Part shown: positions 5,056 through 12,051 of the stretch, in pieces
Position numbering within the stretch: the first letter of the stretch is position 1
Layout: every line of letters starts with the position of its first letter
Assembly: GCA_002440705.1 (NCBI GenBank)
Contig: DJVA01000051.1
Span: forward strand, 1-12,051
Direction of reading: 5' to 3'
From: Flavobacteriaceae bacterium UBA6268
GTDB lineage: Bacteria; Bacteroidota; Bacteroidia; Flavobacteriales; Flavobacteriaceae
DNA: 12,051 nt
Position numbers and translations under genes: made by a program
Notes under the pieces: generated by a model
Databases searched by the model: none
What the model was told of the DNA's origin: nothing
What the model saw: only the letters and a program-made list of their open reading frames with translations

Positions 5056-6500
5056 TTGGGCTTTGTCGTACGGTGGTAGTAGTGCCCTTTTTCGAGGATG
5101 TAGTCTTTTTTCCATTCCTTGGCATGGTCTGCCAACGCCAGTAAGGCGTTGCAAACGTACTGCATTTCGGCATCGGTGGTGGTGGGATGAATGGACAATC
5201 GTACCCAGCCCGGTTTTAATTCGGTGAAGCCACAGATCACCTTTTCCATGATTTCGGACGACTTCAACTGATCGATTTGCAAGAGGTAATGCCCATAGGT
5301 ACCTGCACAGCTACAACCTCCACGGGTTTGGATGCCGAAACGGTCGTTCAGGATTTTTACGGCTAGGTCGTGGTGCAAGCCTTCAATGTTGAGGGAAATA
5401 ACCCCCAATCGGTCTTCGTGTTCATCGGCCAAGATGCTTATTCCAGGGTGGTTTTTCACCGTTTTGAAGAAATAGGACAGCAACTCGTGTTCTCGGTTCA
5501 AAATATTGGTCACCCCCATTTTCTCTTTCAACTTCATGGCCAGGGAAGCGCGGATTACCTGAAGGAACCCAGGAGTGCCCCCATCTTCCCGCTCTTCAAT
5601 GTTTTCGATATACTTGTGCGTCCCCCAAGGCGTGGTCCAATCTACAGTGCCCCCACCGGGGCAGTCGGGTACCAGGTTGTTGTAGAGTTTTTTATTGAAT
5701 AGTAAAATACCACTGCTTCCCGGACCTCCCAAAAATTTGTGGGGCGACATAAAAATGGCGTCCAAATAAGCTTCAGGGTCCTCGGGATGCATATCGATGT
5801 CGATGTAAGGTGCCGAACATGCAAAATCCACAAAACAGAGTCCGTTGTGGTGGTGCATCAGTTTGGCAATGTCGTGGTAGGGCGTTTTGATCCCCGTTAC
5901 ATTGGAGCAGCTAGTTACCGAGGCGATTTTCACTTCCCGGTCTTTGTATTTCTCTAAGAGCCGCTCCAGATTTTCCATGCAGAATAATCCCTTTTCGTTG
6001 GAGGGGATGACCTCAACGGTCGCAATGGTTTCCAGCCAAGAGGTCTGGTTGCTGTGGTGCTCCATGTGGGATACCAGCACCAAAGGGCGATCCCCGTCTT
6101 TTACATCGATAAAACCTTTCACCTGTTCGGGTACCTTCAATCCCAAAATACGTTGGAATTTGTTCACGGCCCCGGTCATGCCTGTTCCTGTGGTGATCAG
6201 CACATCGTCGGGTCCGGCATGGACGTGGTTTTTGATGATGCGTCTGGCCTCGTGATAGGCATGGGTCATGGTGGTACCACTCACCGTTGTCTCGGTATGG
6301 GTATTGGCCACAAACGGGCCAAATTCGTACAGCATTTTAGCTTCAATGGGTTTGTAGAGGCGCCCGCTCGCCGTCCAATCGGTATAAATGATCTTTTGTT
6401 TTCCGAAGGGAGAATTGAAGGTTTGTTCGATTCCAAGGATTTGTTCCCGAAAGGGTTTAAAGTAGGTTTCCAAGGAAGTGTGTGATGCTACGGATTCCAT
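5016..6500 (-). CDS. Aminotransferase class V-fold PLP enzyme (cysteine desulfurase-like)
   Basis: A 494-residue cytoplasmic PLP enzyme of fold type I. The cofactor lysine is Lys255 in SPHKFLGG (252-259), Asp225 in VDFACSAP should hold the pyridine nitrogen, and His148 in SHMEHHSN (144-151) should stack on the ring, as in SufS/NifS proteins. A cysteine motif, RGGCSCAG (393-400), sits where cysteine desulfurases carry the loop with the sulfur-accepting Cys. Cys396 or Cys398 could play that part, but the motif is not the standard RAGHHCA of SufS. It is longer than SufS (about 400 residues), with extra N- and C-terminal segments. No sufBCD or iscU gene is near, so it is likely a separate branch whose substrate is unknown. 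The gene starts 19 bp after the glmM-like stop and has its own TACCTTTG box. Confidence 0.85.
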   Translation of the reverse strand: MESVASHTSLETYFKPFREQILGIEQTFNSPFGKQKIIYTDWTASGRLYKPIEAKMLYEFGPFVANTHTETTVSGTTMTHAYHEARRIIKNHVHAGPDDVLITTGTGMTGAVNKFQRILGLKVPEQVKGFIDVKDGDRPLVLVSHMEHHSNQTSWLETIATVEVIPSNEKGLFCMENLERLLEKYKDREVKIASVTSCSNVTGIKTPYHDIAKLMHHHNGLCFVDFACSAPYIDIDMHPEDPEAYLDAIFMSPHKFLGGPGSSGILLFNKKLYNNLVPDCPGGGTVDWTTPWGTHKYIENIEEREDGGTPGFLQVIRASLAMKLKEKMGVTNILNREHELLSYFFKTVKNHPGISILADEHEDRLGVISLNIEGLHHDLAVKILNDRFGIQTRGGCSCAGTYGHYLLQIDQLKSSEIMEKVICGFTELKPGWVRLSIHPTTTDAEMQYVCNALLALADHAKEWKKDYILEKGHYYHRTTKPNQEALLDASWFEL

Positions 6501-6507
6501 GACGACT

Positions 6508-6515
6508 CAAAGGTA
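6508..6515 (-). promoter_or_regulatory. TAnnTTTG -7 box (TACCTTTG) for the PLP-enzyme gene
   Basis: A perfect TAnnTTTG match on the minus strand, entirely inside the 19-bp gap after the glmM-like gene, ending 7 bp before the ATG at 6500. No TTTG lies at the -33 spacing. It suggests that the PLP enzyme can be transcribed on its own as a nearly leaderless message, besides any read-through from the upstream gene. Confidence 0.5.
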
Positions 6516-6519
6516 CAAT

Positions 6520-7908
6520 TTAAAGTGATGCTATCGACTTAATTTCTGCGATAAACCGCTGTGCCAAGGCATCGGCTTCTTCCTGTGATCGGGCTTCCGT
6601 ATAGATGCGGATGATGGGCTCGGTATTCGATTTGCGCAAATGCACCCAATTATTGGGAAAATCGATTTTCACCCCATCAATCGTATTGGGATTTTCAGAG
6701 GCATACCGTTCTTCCATGGCTTTCAAGAGCACATCCACGTCCAATTGGGGGGTGAGTGCTATTTTCTGCTTGCTGGCAAAATAGCTTGGGTATTTCTTGC
6801 GTAAGGTACTCACGGAGCAGCCTTCCTCGGCCAACTGACTTAAAAACAGGGCAATGCCCACCAGGGCATCCCTTCCATAGTGCAGTTCAGGATAGATTAC
6901 GCCCCCGTTGCCTTCGCCACCAATGACGGCTTGGGTCTGCTTCATCAATTCCACTACATTTACTTCTCCCACGGCACTTGCAGCGTACTGCTGCCCGTGT
7001 GCTTCCGTAATGTCCTTCAGGGCACGGGTAGACGACATGTTGGAAACCGTGTTGCCGGGGGTATGCTTCAGCACGTAATCGGCCACGGCCACCAGGGTAT
7101 ATTCTTCCCCAAACATGTTTCCGTGTTCGTCCACAAAAGCCAAACGGTCTACGTCGGGATCTACGACAATGCCAAAATCGGCTTTTTCGTCGACTACCTT
7201 TTGCATCAAATCAGACAAATGTTCCTTAAGCGGTTCCGGGTTGTGGGGAAAATCGCCATTGGGCGTACAGTAGAGTTTTATGGGTTGCACTCCCAGGGCT
7301 TCCAGTAACCTTGGTACGGCAATGCCCCCGGTTGAATTGACCGCATCGACCACCACTTTGAAACCTTCTTTTGCAATGGCTTCCTTGTTGACCAAGGGAA
7401 GGTCCAGGATTTCGTCGATGTGCATATCAATATAGGCTTCATTCTGGATAATATGTCCCAACTGATCTACAGCGGCAAACTGTGTCGTCCCAGAGGCTGC
7501 AATGTCCAAAATTTGTTGCCCAGCAGCTGCATTCAAAAACTCGCCTTGGTGGTTCAGTAATTTCAAGGCGTTCCACTGTTTGGGATTGTGACTGGCCGTG
7601 AGAATGATTCCACCGTCGGCATGTTCCAGCATTACAGCCATTTCGACCGTTGGAGTGGTCGACAAGCCTACATCCACAACATCGATTCCCATTCCTACCA
7701 AGGTCTGCATCACCAACTGCTGCAACATAGGTCCCGAAATCCGGGCATCGCGCCCCACCACCACTCGGTAGTGTTCCTTATCACGTTGTTGTTGTATCCA
7801 GTTACCGTAGGCAGCTGCATAAAGCACCGCATCAATGGGGGTTAAGTTATCGCCTTGAGGGCCACCAATGGTGCCACGGATACCGGAAATGGACTTGATC
7901 AATGTCAT
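6520..7908 (-). CDS. glmM: Phosphoglucosamine mutase / phosphohexomutase
   Basis: A 462-residue alpha-D-phosphohexomutase that most likely converts glucosamine-6-phosphate to glucosamine-1-phosphate for UDP-GlcNAc, peptidoglycan and LPS synthesis. Domain order is complete: the N-terminal SISGIRGTIGG (6-16), the phosphoserine loop TASHNP with Ser106, the metal-binding DPDVDR with Asp250, Asp252 and Asp254, the sugar-binding loop GGEGNGGVIYP (330-340), and the C-terminal phosphate-binding RKSNTEP (425-431). The GEGNGG loop resembles archaeal-type phosphomannomutase/phosphoglucomutase more than the GEQSGH loop of proteobacterial GlmM, so sugar specificity is less certain than the enzyme class. 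The ATG giving MTLIKSISGIRG is chosen; an upstream TTG at 7926 lies inside the promoter box. It is divergent from acpH. Confidence 0.9.
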   Translation of the reverse strand: MTLIKSISGIRGTIGGPQGDNLTPIDAVLYAAAYGNWIQQQRDKEHYRVVVGRDARISGPMLQQLVMQTLVGMGIDVVDVGLSTTPTVEMAVMLEHADGGIILTASHNPKQWNALKLLNHQGEFLNAAAGQQILDIAASGTTQFAAVDQLGHIIQNEAYIDMHIDEILDLPLVNKEAIAKEGFKVVVDAVNSTGGIAVPRLLEALGVQPIKLYCTPNGDFPHNPEPLKEHLSDLMQKVVDEKADFGIVVDPDVDRLAFVDEHGNMFGEEYTLVAVADYVLKHTPGNTVSNMSSTRALKDITEAHGQQYAASAVGEVNVVELMKQTQAVIGGEGNGGVIYPELHYGRDALVGIALFLSQLAEEGCSVSTLRKKYPSYFASKQKIALTPQLDVDVLLKAMEERYASENPNTIDGVKIDFPNNWVHLRKSNTEPIIRIYTEARSQEEADALAQRFIAEIKSIASL

Positions 7909-7923
7909 GTGCAGTATTTTCAG

Positions 7924-7931
7924 CAAAGATA
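7924..7931 (-). promoter_or_regulatory. TAnnTTTG -7 box (TATCTTTG) for the glmM-like gene
   Basis: A perfect TAnnTTTG match on the minus strand, ending 15 bp before the ATG at 7908. It overlaps the alternative TTG start at 7926, which argues for the ATG as the true start. No TTTG lies at the -33 distance. The 67-bp divergent spacer must also hold the promoter of acpH, for which the best candidate is the looser TACTTTTTG at 7955-7963. Confidence 0.55.
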
Positions 7932-7975
7932 CTTTTTATGAAACGATATGTAGGTACTTTTTGTAAATTGTCCTG

Positions 7976-8560
7976 ATGAATTTCCTGGCGCACATTTATC
8001 TTTCCGGAAATGACGAAGGGGTCATTATTGGCAACTTCATTGCCGATGGCATCAAGGGAAAGAAGTACCTGAAATACCCCGCCTCCATCCAAAAGGGCAT
8101 TTTATTGCACCGCGGGATCGATTCCTTTACGGACCACCATCCCATTGTAAAACAAAGTACCGCGCGCTTGCACAAAAATTACGGGCATTATAGCGGGGTT
8201 ATTGTAGACATCCTCTACGACCACTTTTTGGCCAAAAATTGGAAGCGTTATCACAAGACTCCTTTGGCCGATTATGTGGCTGCTTTTTACGACCTTTTAA
8301 AAGATAATTTTGAAATGCTCCCCGTACGGATTCAACGGATGATGCCCTACATGATCAGTGACAATTGGCTTTACAGCTATCGCAGTAGGGATGGTATAGC
8401 CAAGATACTATCGCAAATGAATATCCGAACCAAGGGAAAATCCAAAATGAACCTAGCCATCCTCGATCTGGAAGCCCATTATGATGCTTTTGAGGAAGAG
8501 TTTACTTCTTTCTTTGCAGAATTGATGGACTACACCAAAAACAAACTTGCCGAATTATGA
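7976..8560 (+). CDS. acpH: Acyl carrier protein phosphodiesterase (AcpH-like)
   Basis: A 194-residue cytoplasmic metal-dependent phosphodiesterase, about the length of E. coli AcpH (193). It removes the 4'-phosphopantetheine arm from holo-ACP to give apo-ACP. Family motifs are present in order: MNFLAH (1-6), GNFIADG (19-25) with Asp24 at the metal-binding position, HRGIDSFTDHH (45-55), and ILYDHFLAKNW (79-89). The fold is a divergent HD-type phosphohydrolase. It is transcribed divergently from the glmM-like gene, with 67 bp between start codons. Its stop overlaps the start of the gamma-glutamyltransferase gene in ATGA, so the two are probably co-translated. No Shine-Dalgarno sequence is visible. 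Confidence 0.88.
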   Translation: MNFLAHIYLSGNDEGVIIGNFIADGIKGKKYLKYPASIQKGILLHRGIDSFTDHHPIVKQSTARLHKNYGHYSGVIVDILYDHFLAKNWKRYHKTPLADYVAAFYDLLKDNFEMLPVRIQRMMPYMISDNWLYSYRSRDGIAKILSQMNIRTKGKSKMNLAILDLEAHYDAFEEEFTSFFAELMDYTKNKLAEL

Positions 8561-10257
8561 AACGTTTCTTGATTTTTTTCATGATGCTATCGGTTCTTGG
8601 CTGCAAGAACGAAACCCCTGTTAAAGAAAACATACTTCCCAAGAAAGGAGTGATTGCCCAACAGGCCATGGTCGTTTCTGCAAGGGAAGAAGCATCCAAA
8701 ATTGGAGTGGCCGTCCTAAAAAAAGGCGGCAATGCCTTCGACGCCATGGTGGCGGTCGAGATGGCCCTGGCGGTGACCTATCCCTATGCCGGGAATTTGG
8801 GTGGTGGTGGCTTTATGGTATACCGCACCCAGTTTGGCGAATTGGGGACTTTTGATTTTCGGGAAAAAGCGCCCATAGCGGCTTCCAGGAACATGTTTTT
8901 GGATGCTGAAGGAAATTATTTGCAGGAAAAAAGCAAAGTGGGGGGCTTGGCCGTTGGGGTTCCTGGTACGATTGCGGGACTATTTGCAGTCCATGAAAAA
9001 TTGGGATCCTTGCCCATAGAGGAAATCCTGCAACCCGTTGTGGAACTGGCCAGAAATGGGTATGTGGTTACCCAACAACAGGCCGAACGGTTTCAAGAAT
9101 TCGGGCCTATCTTCGAAACCGTGAATGAAGAAAAGTCGCTTTTCACCCAAGTCTTTAAAGCCGGGGATACCCTGAAAAATGAGGCCCTTGCCAACACCTT
9201 GCAGCGCATCATCCAAAATGGCCGTGCCGAATTTTACGAAGGGGAAACCGGACAGCAACTTATAAACTACGTGCAATCGAAAGGCGGGGTCATGACCCTA
9301 GAGGATTTGGCCGCCTATGAAGCCGAATGGAGGGAACCCTTGGTCTTTGATTATGAGGGCTTCAAAATCATTTCGATGGCACCGCCCTCCAGTGGCGGTA
9401 TTTGCTTGGCACAAATATTGAAAATGGCAGCCCCTTTCGACTTAAAACAATACGGACACAACAGCCTAAAAACGATTCAGGTGTTGGTAGAAGCCGAAAG
9501 GAGGGCCTATGCCGATCGCAGTTATTATTTGGGGGACCCGGACTTTGTGGAAATTCCTATCGATAGCCTTTTAAGCGACCCCTATTTGAAGCAACGGATG
9601 GAAGGATTCTCATTTGAAGGGGCTACTCCCTCTTCCACCCTATCGTACGGAGCCATTTTTCCAGAAGAAAGTACAGAGACCACCCATTTTTCCATCGTGG
9701 ATTCGTTGGGCAATGCCATAGCCGTGACCACTACACTTAATGCGGCCTATGGCTCTAAATTATATGTGAAGGAGTTGGGATTCTTCTTAAATAACGAAAT
9801 GGACGATTTCAGTGCAAAGACTGGGGAACCCAATATGTTTGGTTTGATTGGCGGAGAGGCCAACGCCATTGCGCCACAGAAACGCATGCTGAGCTCCATG
9901 ACCCCTACTTTGGTGGAAAAGGATGGCCAATTTTGGATGAGCTTGGGCACACCAGGGGGTTCTACCATCATTACCTCGGTGTTACAAACCATCCTGAATG
10001 TATCCGAATTTGGAATGACCATGCAGGAGGCCGTAGATGCGCCACGTTTTCACCACCAGTGGATACCGGATGTCGTGCAATTTGAACCCGATTCGTTTGA
10101 CCCTTCCCTTCTGAAGCAACTGGAAGCAAAAGGCTATACCATCGATGAGAAAAATGCCCCGGTCATCGGTAAGGTGGATGCCATTCTGGTGCGTCCCGAT
10201 GGCTCCTTGGAGGGGGGCGCTGACCGCCGTGGAGACGATACCGCTGTAGGATTTTAA
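8557..10257 (+). CDS. ggt: Gamma-glutamyltransferase, lipoprotein
   Basis: A 566-residue Ntn-hydrolase precursor that hydrolyses or transfers the gamma-glutamyl group of glutathione and related peptides. The N-terminus is a lipoprotein signal (hydrophobic 4-15, lipobox LSVLGC with Cys16), so it should be anchored in the envelope and face the periplasm. It self-cleaves before Thr375 in ESTETTHFS to give large and small subunits. Substrate residues by alignment in memory with E. coli GGT: Arg102 in FREKAP, Asn412 in LNNEMDDFSAK, Asp416/Asp417, Ser446/Ser447 in LSSMTP, and the oxyanion Gly467/Gly468 in TPGGST. The C-terminal APRFHHQW (495-502) and GGADRRGDDTAVGF are also typical. It overlaps acpH by 4 bp (ATGA). 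A 12-bp palindrome follows the stop but no classical terminator. Confidence 0.97.
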   Translation: MKRFLIFFMMLSVLGCKNETPVKENILPKKGVIAQQAMVVSAREEASKIGVAVLKKGGNAFDAMVAVEMALAVTYPYAGNLGGGGFMVYRTQFGELGTFDFREKAPIAASRNMFLDAEGNYLQEKSKVGGLAVGVPGTIAGLFAVHEKLGSLPIEEILQPVVELARNGYVVTQQQAERFQEFGPIFETVNEEKSLFTQVFKAGDTLKNEALANTLQRIIQNGRAEFYEGETGQQLINYVQSKGGVMTLEDLAAYEAEWREPLVFDYEGFKIISMAPPSSGGICLAQILKMAAPFDLKQYGHNSLKTIQVLVEAERRAYADRSYYLGDPDFVEIPIDSLLSDPYLKQRMEGFSFEGATPSSTLSYGAIFPEESTETTHFSIVDSLGNAIAVTTTLNAAYGSKLYVKELGFFLNNEMDDFSAKTGEPNMFGLIGGEANAIAPQKRMLSSMTPTLVEKDGQFWMSLGTPGGSTIITSVLQTILNVSEFGMTMQEAVDAPRFHHQWIPDVVQFEPDSFDPSLLKQLEAKGYTIDEKNAPVIGKVDAILVRPDGSLEGGADRRGDDTAVGF

Positions 10258-10259
10258 GT

Positions 10260-10301
10260 CGGTTTAAACCGGCAAACAGCTTTTGGTCGTTTAAATAGAC
10301 C
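10260..10301. repeat. Two consecutive TTTAAA-centred palindromes after ggt
   Basis: CGGTTTAAACCG (10260-10271) is a perfect 12-bp palindrome two bases after the ggt stop. A second, imperfect one, GGTCGTTTAAATAGACC (10285-10301), has 4-bp GGTC/GACC arms and the same TTTAAA centre, about 27 bp away. A paired binding site or a weak 3' fold are both possible; there is no T-tract directly behind either. Confidence 0.35.
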
Positions 10302-10311
10302 TGTTTATCGA

Positions 10312-10333
10312 TTTGTAAGTAAATTACTACAAA
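10312..10333. repeat. 22-bp near-perfect palindrome in the spacer before the membrane protein gene
   Basis: TTTGT (10312-10316) and ACAAA (10329-10333), AGTAA (10318-10322) and TTACT (10324-10328) pair around a single central A, with one bulged A at 10317. It ends 17 bp before the TACTTTTG box, the place for an activator or repressor site. Function is inferred from position only. Confidence 0.35.
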
Positions 10334-10349
10334 GTAACTATTTTTGCTT

Positions 10350-10357
10350 TACTTTTG
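10350..10357 (+). promoter_or_regulatory. TAnnTTTG -7 box (TACTTTTG)
   Basis: A perfect TAnnTTTG match in the 186-bp spacer between ggt and the membrane protein gene, about 86 bp before the TTG start at 10444. No -33 TTTG is at the standard distance. If used, the message has a leader of roughly 80 nt, much longer than for the other boxes in this window. Confidence 0.4.
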
Positions 10358-10443
10358 AGGTAAGAAGTATACGTCTAACTAACAAATCGCCACCCGTGTT
10401 GGGGCTATCCAGAAGGTAGTTTCTTTTTGGGTTTTATGTACGT

Positions 10444-11457
10444 TTGAAGGGGAAATCTTTCATAAAGGACCTTTATGCGCTCATTCCACTGGTCATTAGT
10501 GGAATCTTGTGCATCTCCCTTATTTTCCTATTGTACCAAAAGGTAACGGTAACGGCTTCTTTTGCAGAAACCCTTTCCAATGTGACCACCATTTTTATCA
10601 GCATCAGTGGGTTTTTAGCAGCCATCATCATGGTATACCTTGCAGCCGCGGCCGTTAATCTAAAAGCGACCAGAACCACTGCCATCGACAGTTTGAGCAA
10701 GATTACCCAGAAGATGCACAACTTCCGCAGCATCATCGAACTGCTCATGCGCTCCAAAATGTGGTTGCCGGGATTGAAGGAATACATCGACGAAGAATTT
10801 GCCGGGCTTACCTTTTTTGAAGTCAAGGAGTTTTACAAAGGAAAGTCCAAACTGGCAATCGAGTTCCTGCAGGAGCAACATCATTATGAAGATACCGAAA
10901 ACCTGTATCTGGAGTTGAAATCCCTTTTGATGACCGACCCCAGGGAAAAGAAAATTCCGGAAAACATCCGTTACCCCAATGTGTACAGTAAAGACATCGT
11001 GTCCAAATGGATCGAACACAAGTGTGGCTCAGGACTCTGGTACTACTTTGGTTACAAGTATGGGGATTTCAAGAAATCGCTCGATTTCAATGCGGTTTTC
11101 GAGCGGCATCAGGACAAGATCATGACTTTGGCCAATACCATCGACAATGAGGCCTTCCAGGATTCGTCCTTCAACGAGGTGTTTTTAGCAAAACTTGGAG
11201 AATACATGGCCAACGAGGTAATCCCCAAACTTTTCCAGGTGCAGGGAAGGACCGAAAAAAGCTTGCCGGGATTGGTCTTGTACCTCTATGGCATTTTCCT
11301 GTCGCTGGTTATTTTTGGGGTCCTACTGCCACTGGCGCATTTGCTCTTCAATTTACCCGTCATTACACTTATTGTGAGCTTTTCCTTTGTTTCAAGCATT
11401 ATTTTCTTCATTGCCATCAGCTTTTACCAGTTTGTGATGCGGGAAGCCAATAGCTGA
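10444..11457 (+). CDS. Unrecognised membrane protein with four predicted helices
   Basis: I recognise no family. The 337-residue product has hydrophobic segments at about 12-31, 47-70, 276-301 and 304-330. They bracket a soluble domain (about 71-270) rich in charged and aromatic residues, with HNFRSIIELLMRSKMWLPGLKEY at its start (92-114) and CGSGLWYYFGYKYGDF (194-209) in the middle. Two helical pairs with a large domain between them suggest that the domain lies in the cytoplasm, which is inference. The frame opens at 10420 after a stop and contains no ATG before residue 63, so the TTG at 10444 is the likely start; an out-of-frame mini-ORF (ATG at 10436, stop TGA at 10445-10447) overlaps it. 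Codon use and composition match the housekeeping block. No operon partner is evident. Confidence 0.75.
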   Translation: MKGKSFIKDLYALIPLVISGILCISLIFLLYQKVTVTASFAETLSNVTTIFISISGFLAAIIMVYLAAAAVNLKATRTTAIDSLSKITQKMHNFRSIIELLMRSKMWLPGLKEYIDEEFAGLTFFEVKEFYKGKSKLAIEFLQEQHHYEDTENLYLELKSLLMTDPREKKIPENIRYPNVYSKDIVSKWIEHKCGSGLWYYFGYKYGDFKKSLDFNAVFERHQDKIMTLANTIDNEAFQDSSFNEVFLAKLGEYMANEVIPKLFQVQGRTEKSLPGLVLYLYGIFLSLVIFGVLLPLAHLLFNLPVITLIVSFSFVSSIIFFIAISFYQFVMREANS

Positions 11458-11563
11458 TAATTTAACCTATGTGATTCTTCTTCAGTTGGAATAAATTTGA
11501 ACATCCTTTTGCGTTTAGATAGCCTAATTTTAAGGGGTTGTTGCGAGACTTGAAGATAAAGGG

Positions 11564-11571
11564 TATCTTTC
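11564..11571 (+). promoter_or_regulatory. Possible promoter of the last gene (TTG-N20-TATCTTTC)
   Basis: TATCTTTC differs from TAnnTTTG only in the last base, and a TTG at 11541-11543 lies 20 bp upstream, close to the -33/-7 spacing of Bacteroidota promoters. It is 85 bp before the ATG at 11657. The rest of the 199-bp spacer (11458-11656) is AT-rich and shows nothing else I can name. Confidence 0.3.
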
Positions 11572-11656
11572 ACAAACTATTCGACTTTCGATTTATTTGA
11601 TGAAACAAGCCTCCAATTGAAAATACCAAAAACTTACTCAATAAAACTGCAATGAA

Positions 11657-12051
11657 ATGAAGCGTGTTTTTTTGTTTTTCCCTGTCCTTTTTAATCTATT
11701 AAGTCATGGTCAGAATGACAAATGGCTTCAACTTGAAAAAAAGATAGAAAGTATTGGGATTTGCCAAAAATGTATTGATGATTATTCCGAAAAGGAAATA
11801 GATGGTTTATTTAGTGTTTTTAATAAGGATTTAAAAACGGATGTTTTTGACAATCTTGAATTTAGAAGACAAATTTCACTATCATTTTGTAATAGCCAAT
11901 ACCAAGAAGGAGAATATCTAGATTGTATCTACATTACTGAGTTAGAGGCCCCAACCCAAGAAATAGCTGATAAAATTTTTGATAAGTTAAATCGTTTGCC
12001 AAATGTGACTATTCACTATTTACCCCCTCAATATTGGAAATGGATAAAGCG
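11657..12051 (+). CDS. Small exported protein of unknown function (3' end cut by window)
   Basis: The reading frame is open to the window end, giving the first 131 residues. Residues 1-19 look like a Sec signal peptide (MKRVFLFFPVLFNLLSHGQ), and the mature part begins near NDKWLQLEKK. There are four cysteines, at 36, 39, 78 and 90, the first two as CQKC. The remaining sequence is polar, with acidic and aromatic residues, and ends at HYLPPQYWKWIK. I know no family. An out-of-frame ATGAAATGA just before the start (ATG at 11652) overlaps the chosen ATG. The gene is clearly more AT-rich than the block from dnaK to the four-helix protein, suggesting an accessory region. Its full length and any C-terminal sorting domain lie outside the window. 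Confidence 0.7.
   Translation, partial: MKRVFLFFPVLFNLLSHGQNDKWLQLEKKIESIGICQKCIDDYSEKEIDGLFSVFNKDLKTDVFDNLEFRRQISLSFCNSQYQEGEYLDCIYITELEAPTQEIADKIFDKLNRLPNVTIHYLPPQYWKWIK

Noticed and set aside
6054..6485. A 143-codon plus-strand ORF opposite the PLP-enzyme gene, and similar frames opposite other genes
   Set aside because: Shadow frames of well-supported genes; no motifs, starts or promoters of their own.
7909..7926. Earlier TTG start for the glmM-like gene
   Set aside because: The TTG lies inside the TATCTTTG promoter box, and the six added residues are not part of the conserved N-terminus.
1..12051. CRISPR array, tRNA or rRNA genes, transposase or integrase genes
   Set aside because: I found no regularly spaced repeats, no tRNA or rRNA-like sequence and no transposase or integrase motifs in the window.

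Overview
The window looks like chromosomal DNA of a marine-type member of the Flavobacteriia (Bacteroidota). The evidence is a short secreted protein with a type IX secretion (T9SS) C-terminal sorting domain, start codons without Shine-Dalgarno sequences, several TAnnTTTG -7 promoter boxes typical of this phylum, and DnaK, GlmM-like and HtrB-like proteins of Bacteroidota type. No database search was possible, so family names rest on motifs.

Layout. (1) Positions 1-890 are AT-rich and accessory in character: the 3' end of a nucleosidase/phosphorylase-family protein, then structured non-coding elements ending in CAAC/GTTG-type cores, and an 80-residue membrane protein, resembling a gene-cassette array. 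(2) Positions 951-3141 hold dnaK on the minus strand, with a strong terminator, a copy of a dispersed intergenic repeat behind it, and a 17-bp perfect palindrome in front of it, followed by a GC-rich block of hairpins. (3) Positions 3176-4054 encode a T9SS cargo protein on the minus strand. (4) Positions 4150-8560 are a housekeeping envelope block: an HtrB/LpxL-like acyltransferase (+), a class V PLP-dependent enzyme (-), a GlmM-like hexosephosphate mutase (-) and an AcpH-like ACP phosphodiesterase (+). (5) Positions 8557-10257 encode a lipoprotein gamma-glutamyltransferase that overlaps acpH by 4 bp. (6) Positions 10258-12051 hold a palindrome-rich spacer, an unrecognised four-helix membrane protein with a TTG start, and the first 131 codons of a small exported protein cut by the window end.

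How the genes relate. GlmM-like makes glucosamine-1-phosphate for peptidoglycan and LPS, the HtrB-like enzyme acylates lipid A, and AcpH strips the 4'-phosphopantetheine group from acyl carrier protein, so the middle of the window has a cell-envelope and lipid theme. The genes are nevertheless arranged divergently and convergently rather than as one operon. Three of them have a TANCTTTG box only 7-15 bp before the ATG, suggesting separate promoters and very short leaders. I see no complete new defence or mobile system. The most interesting part is the cassette-like left edge with its nucleosidase fragment.
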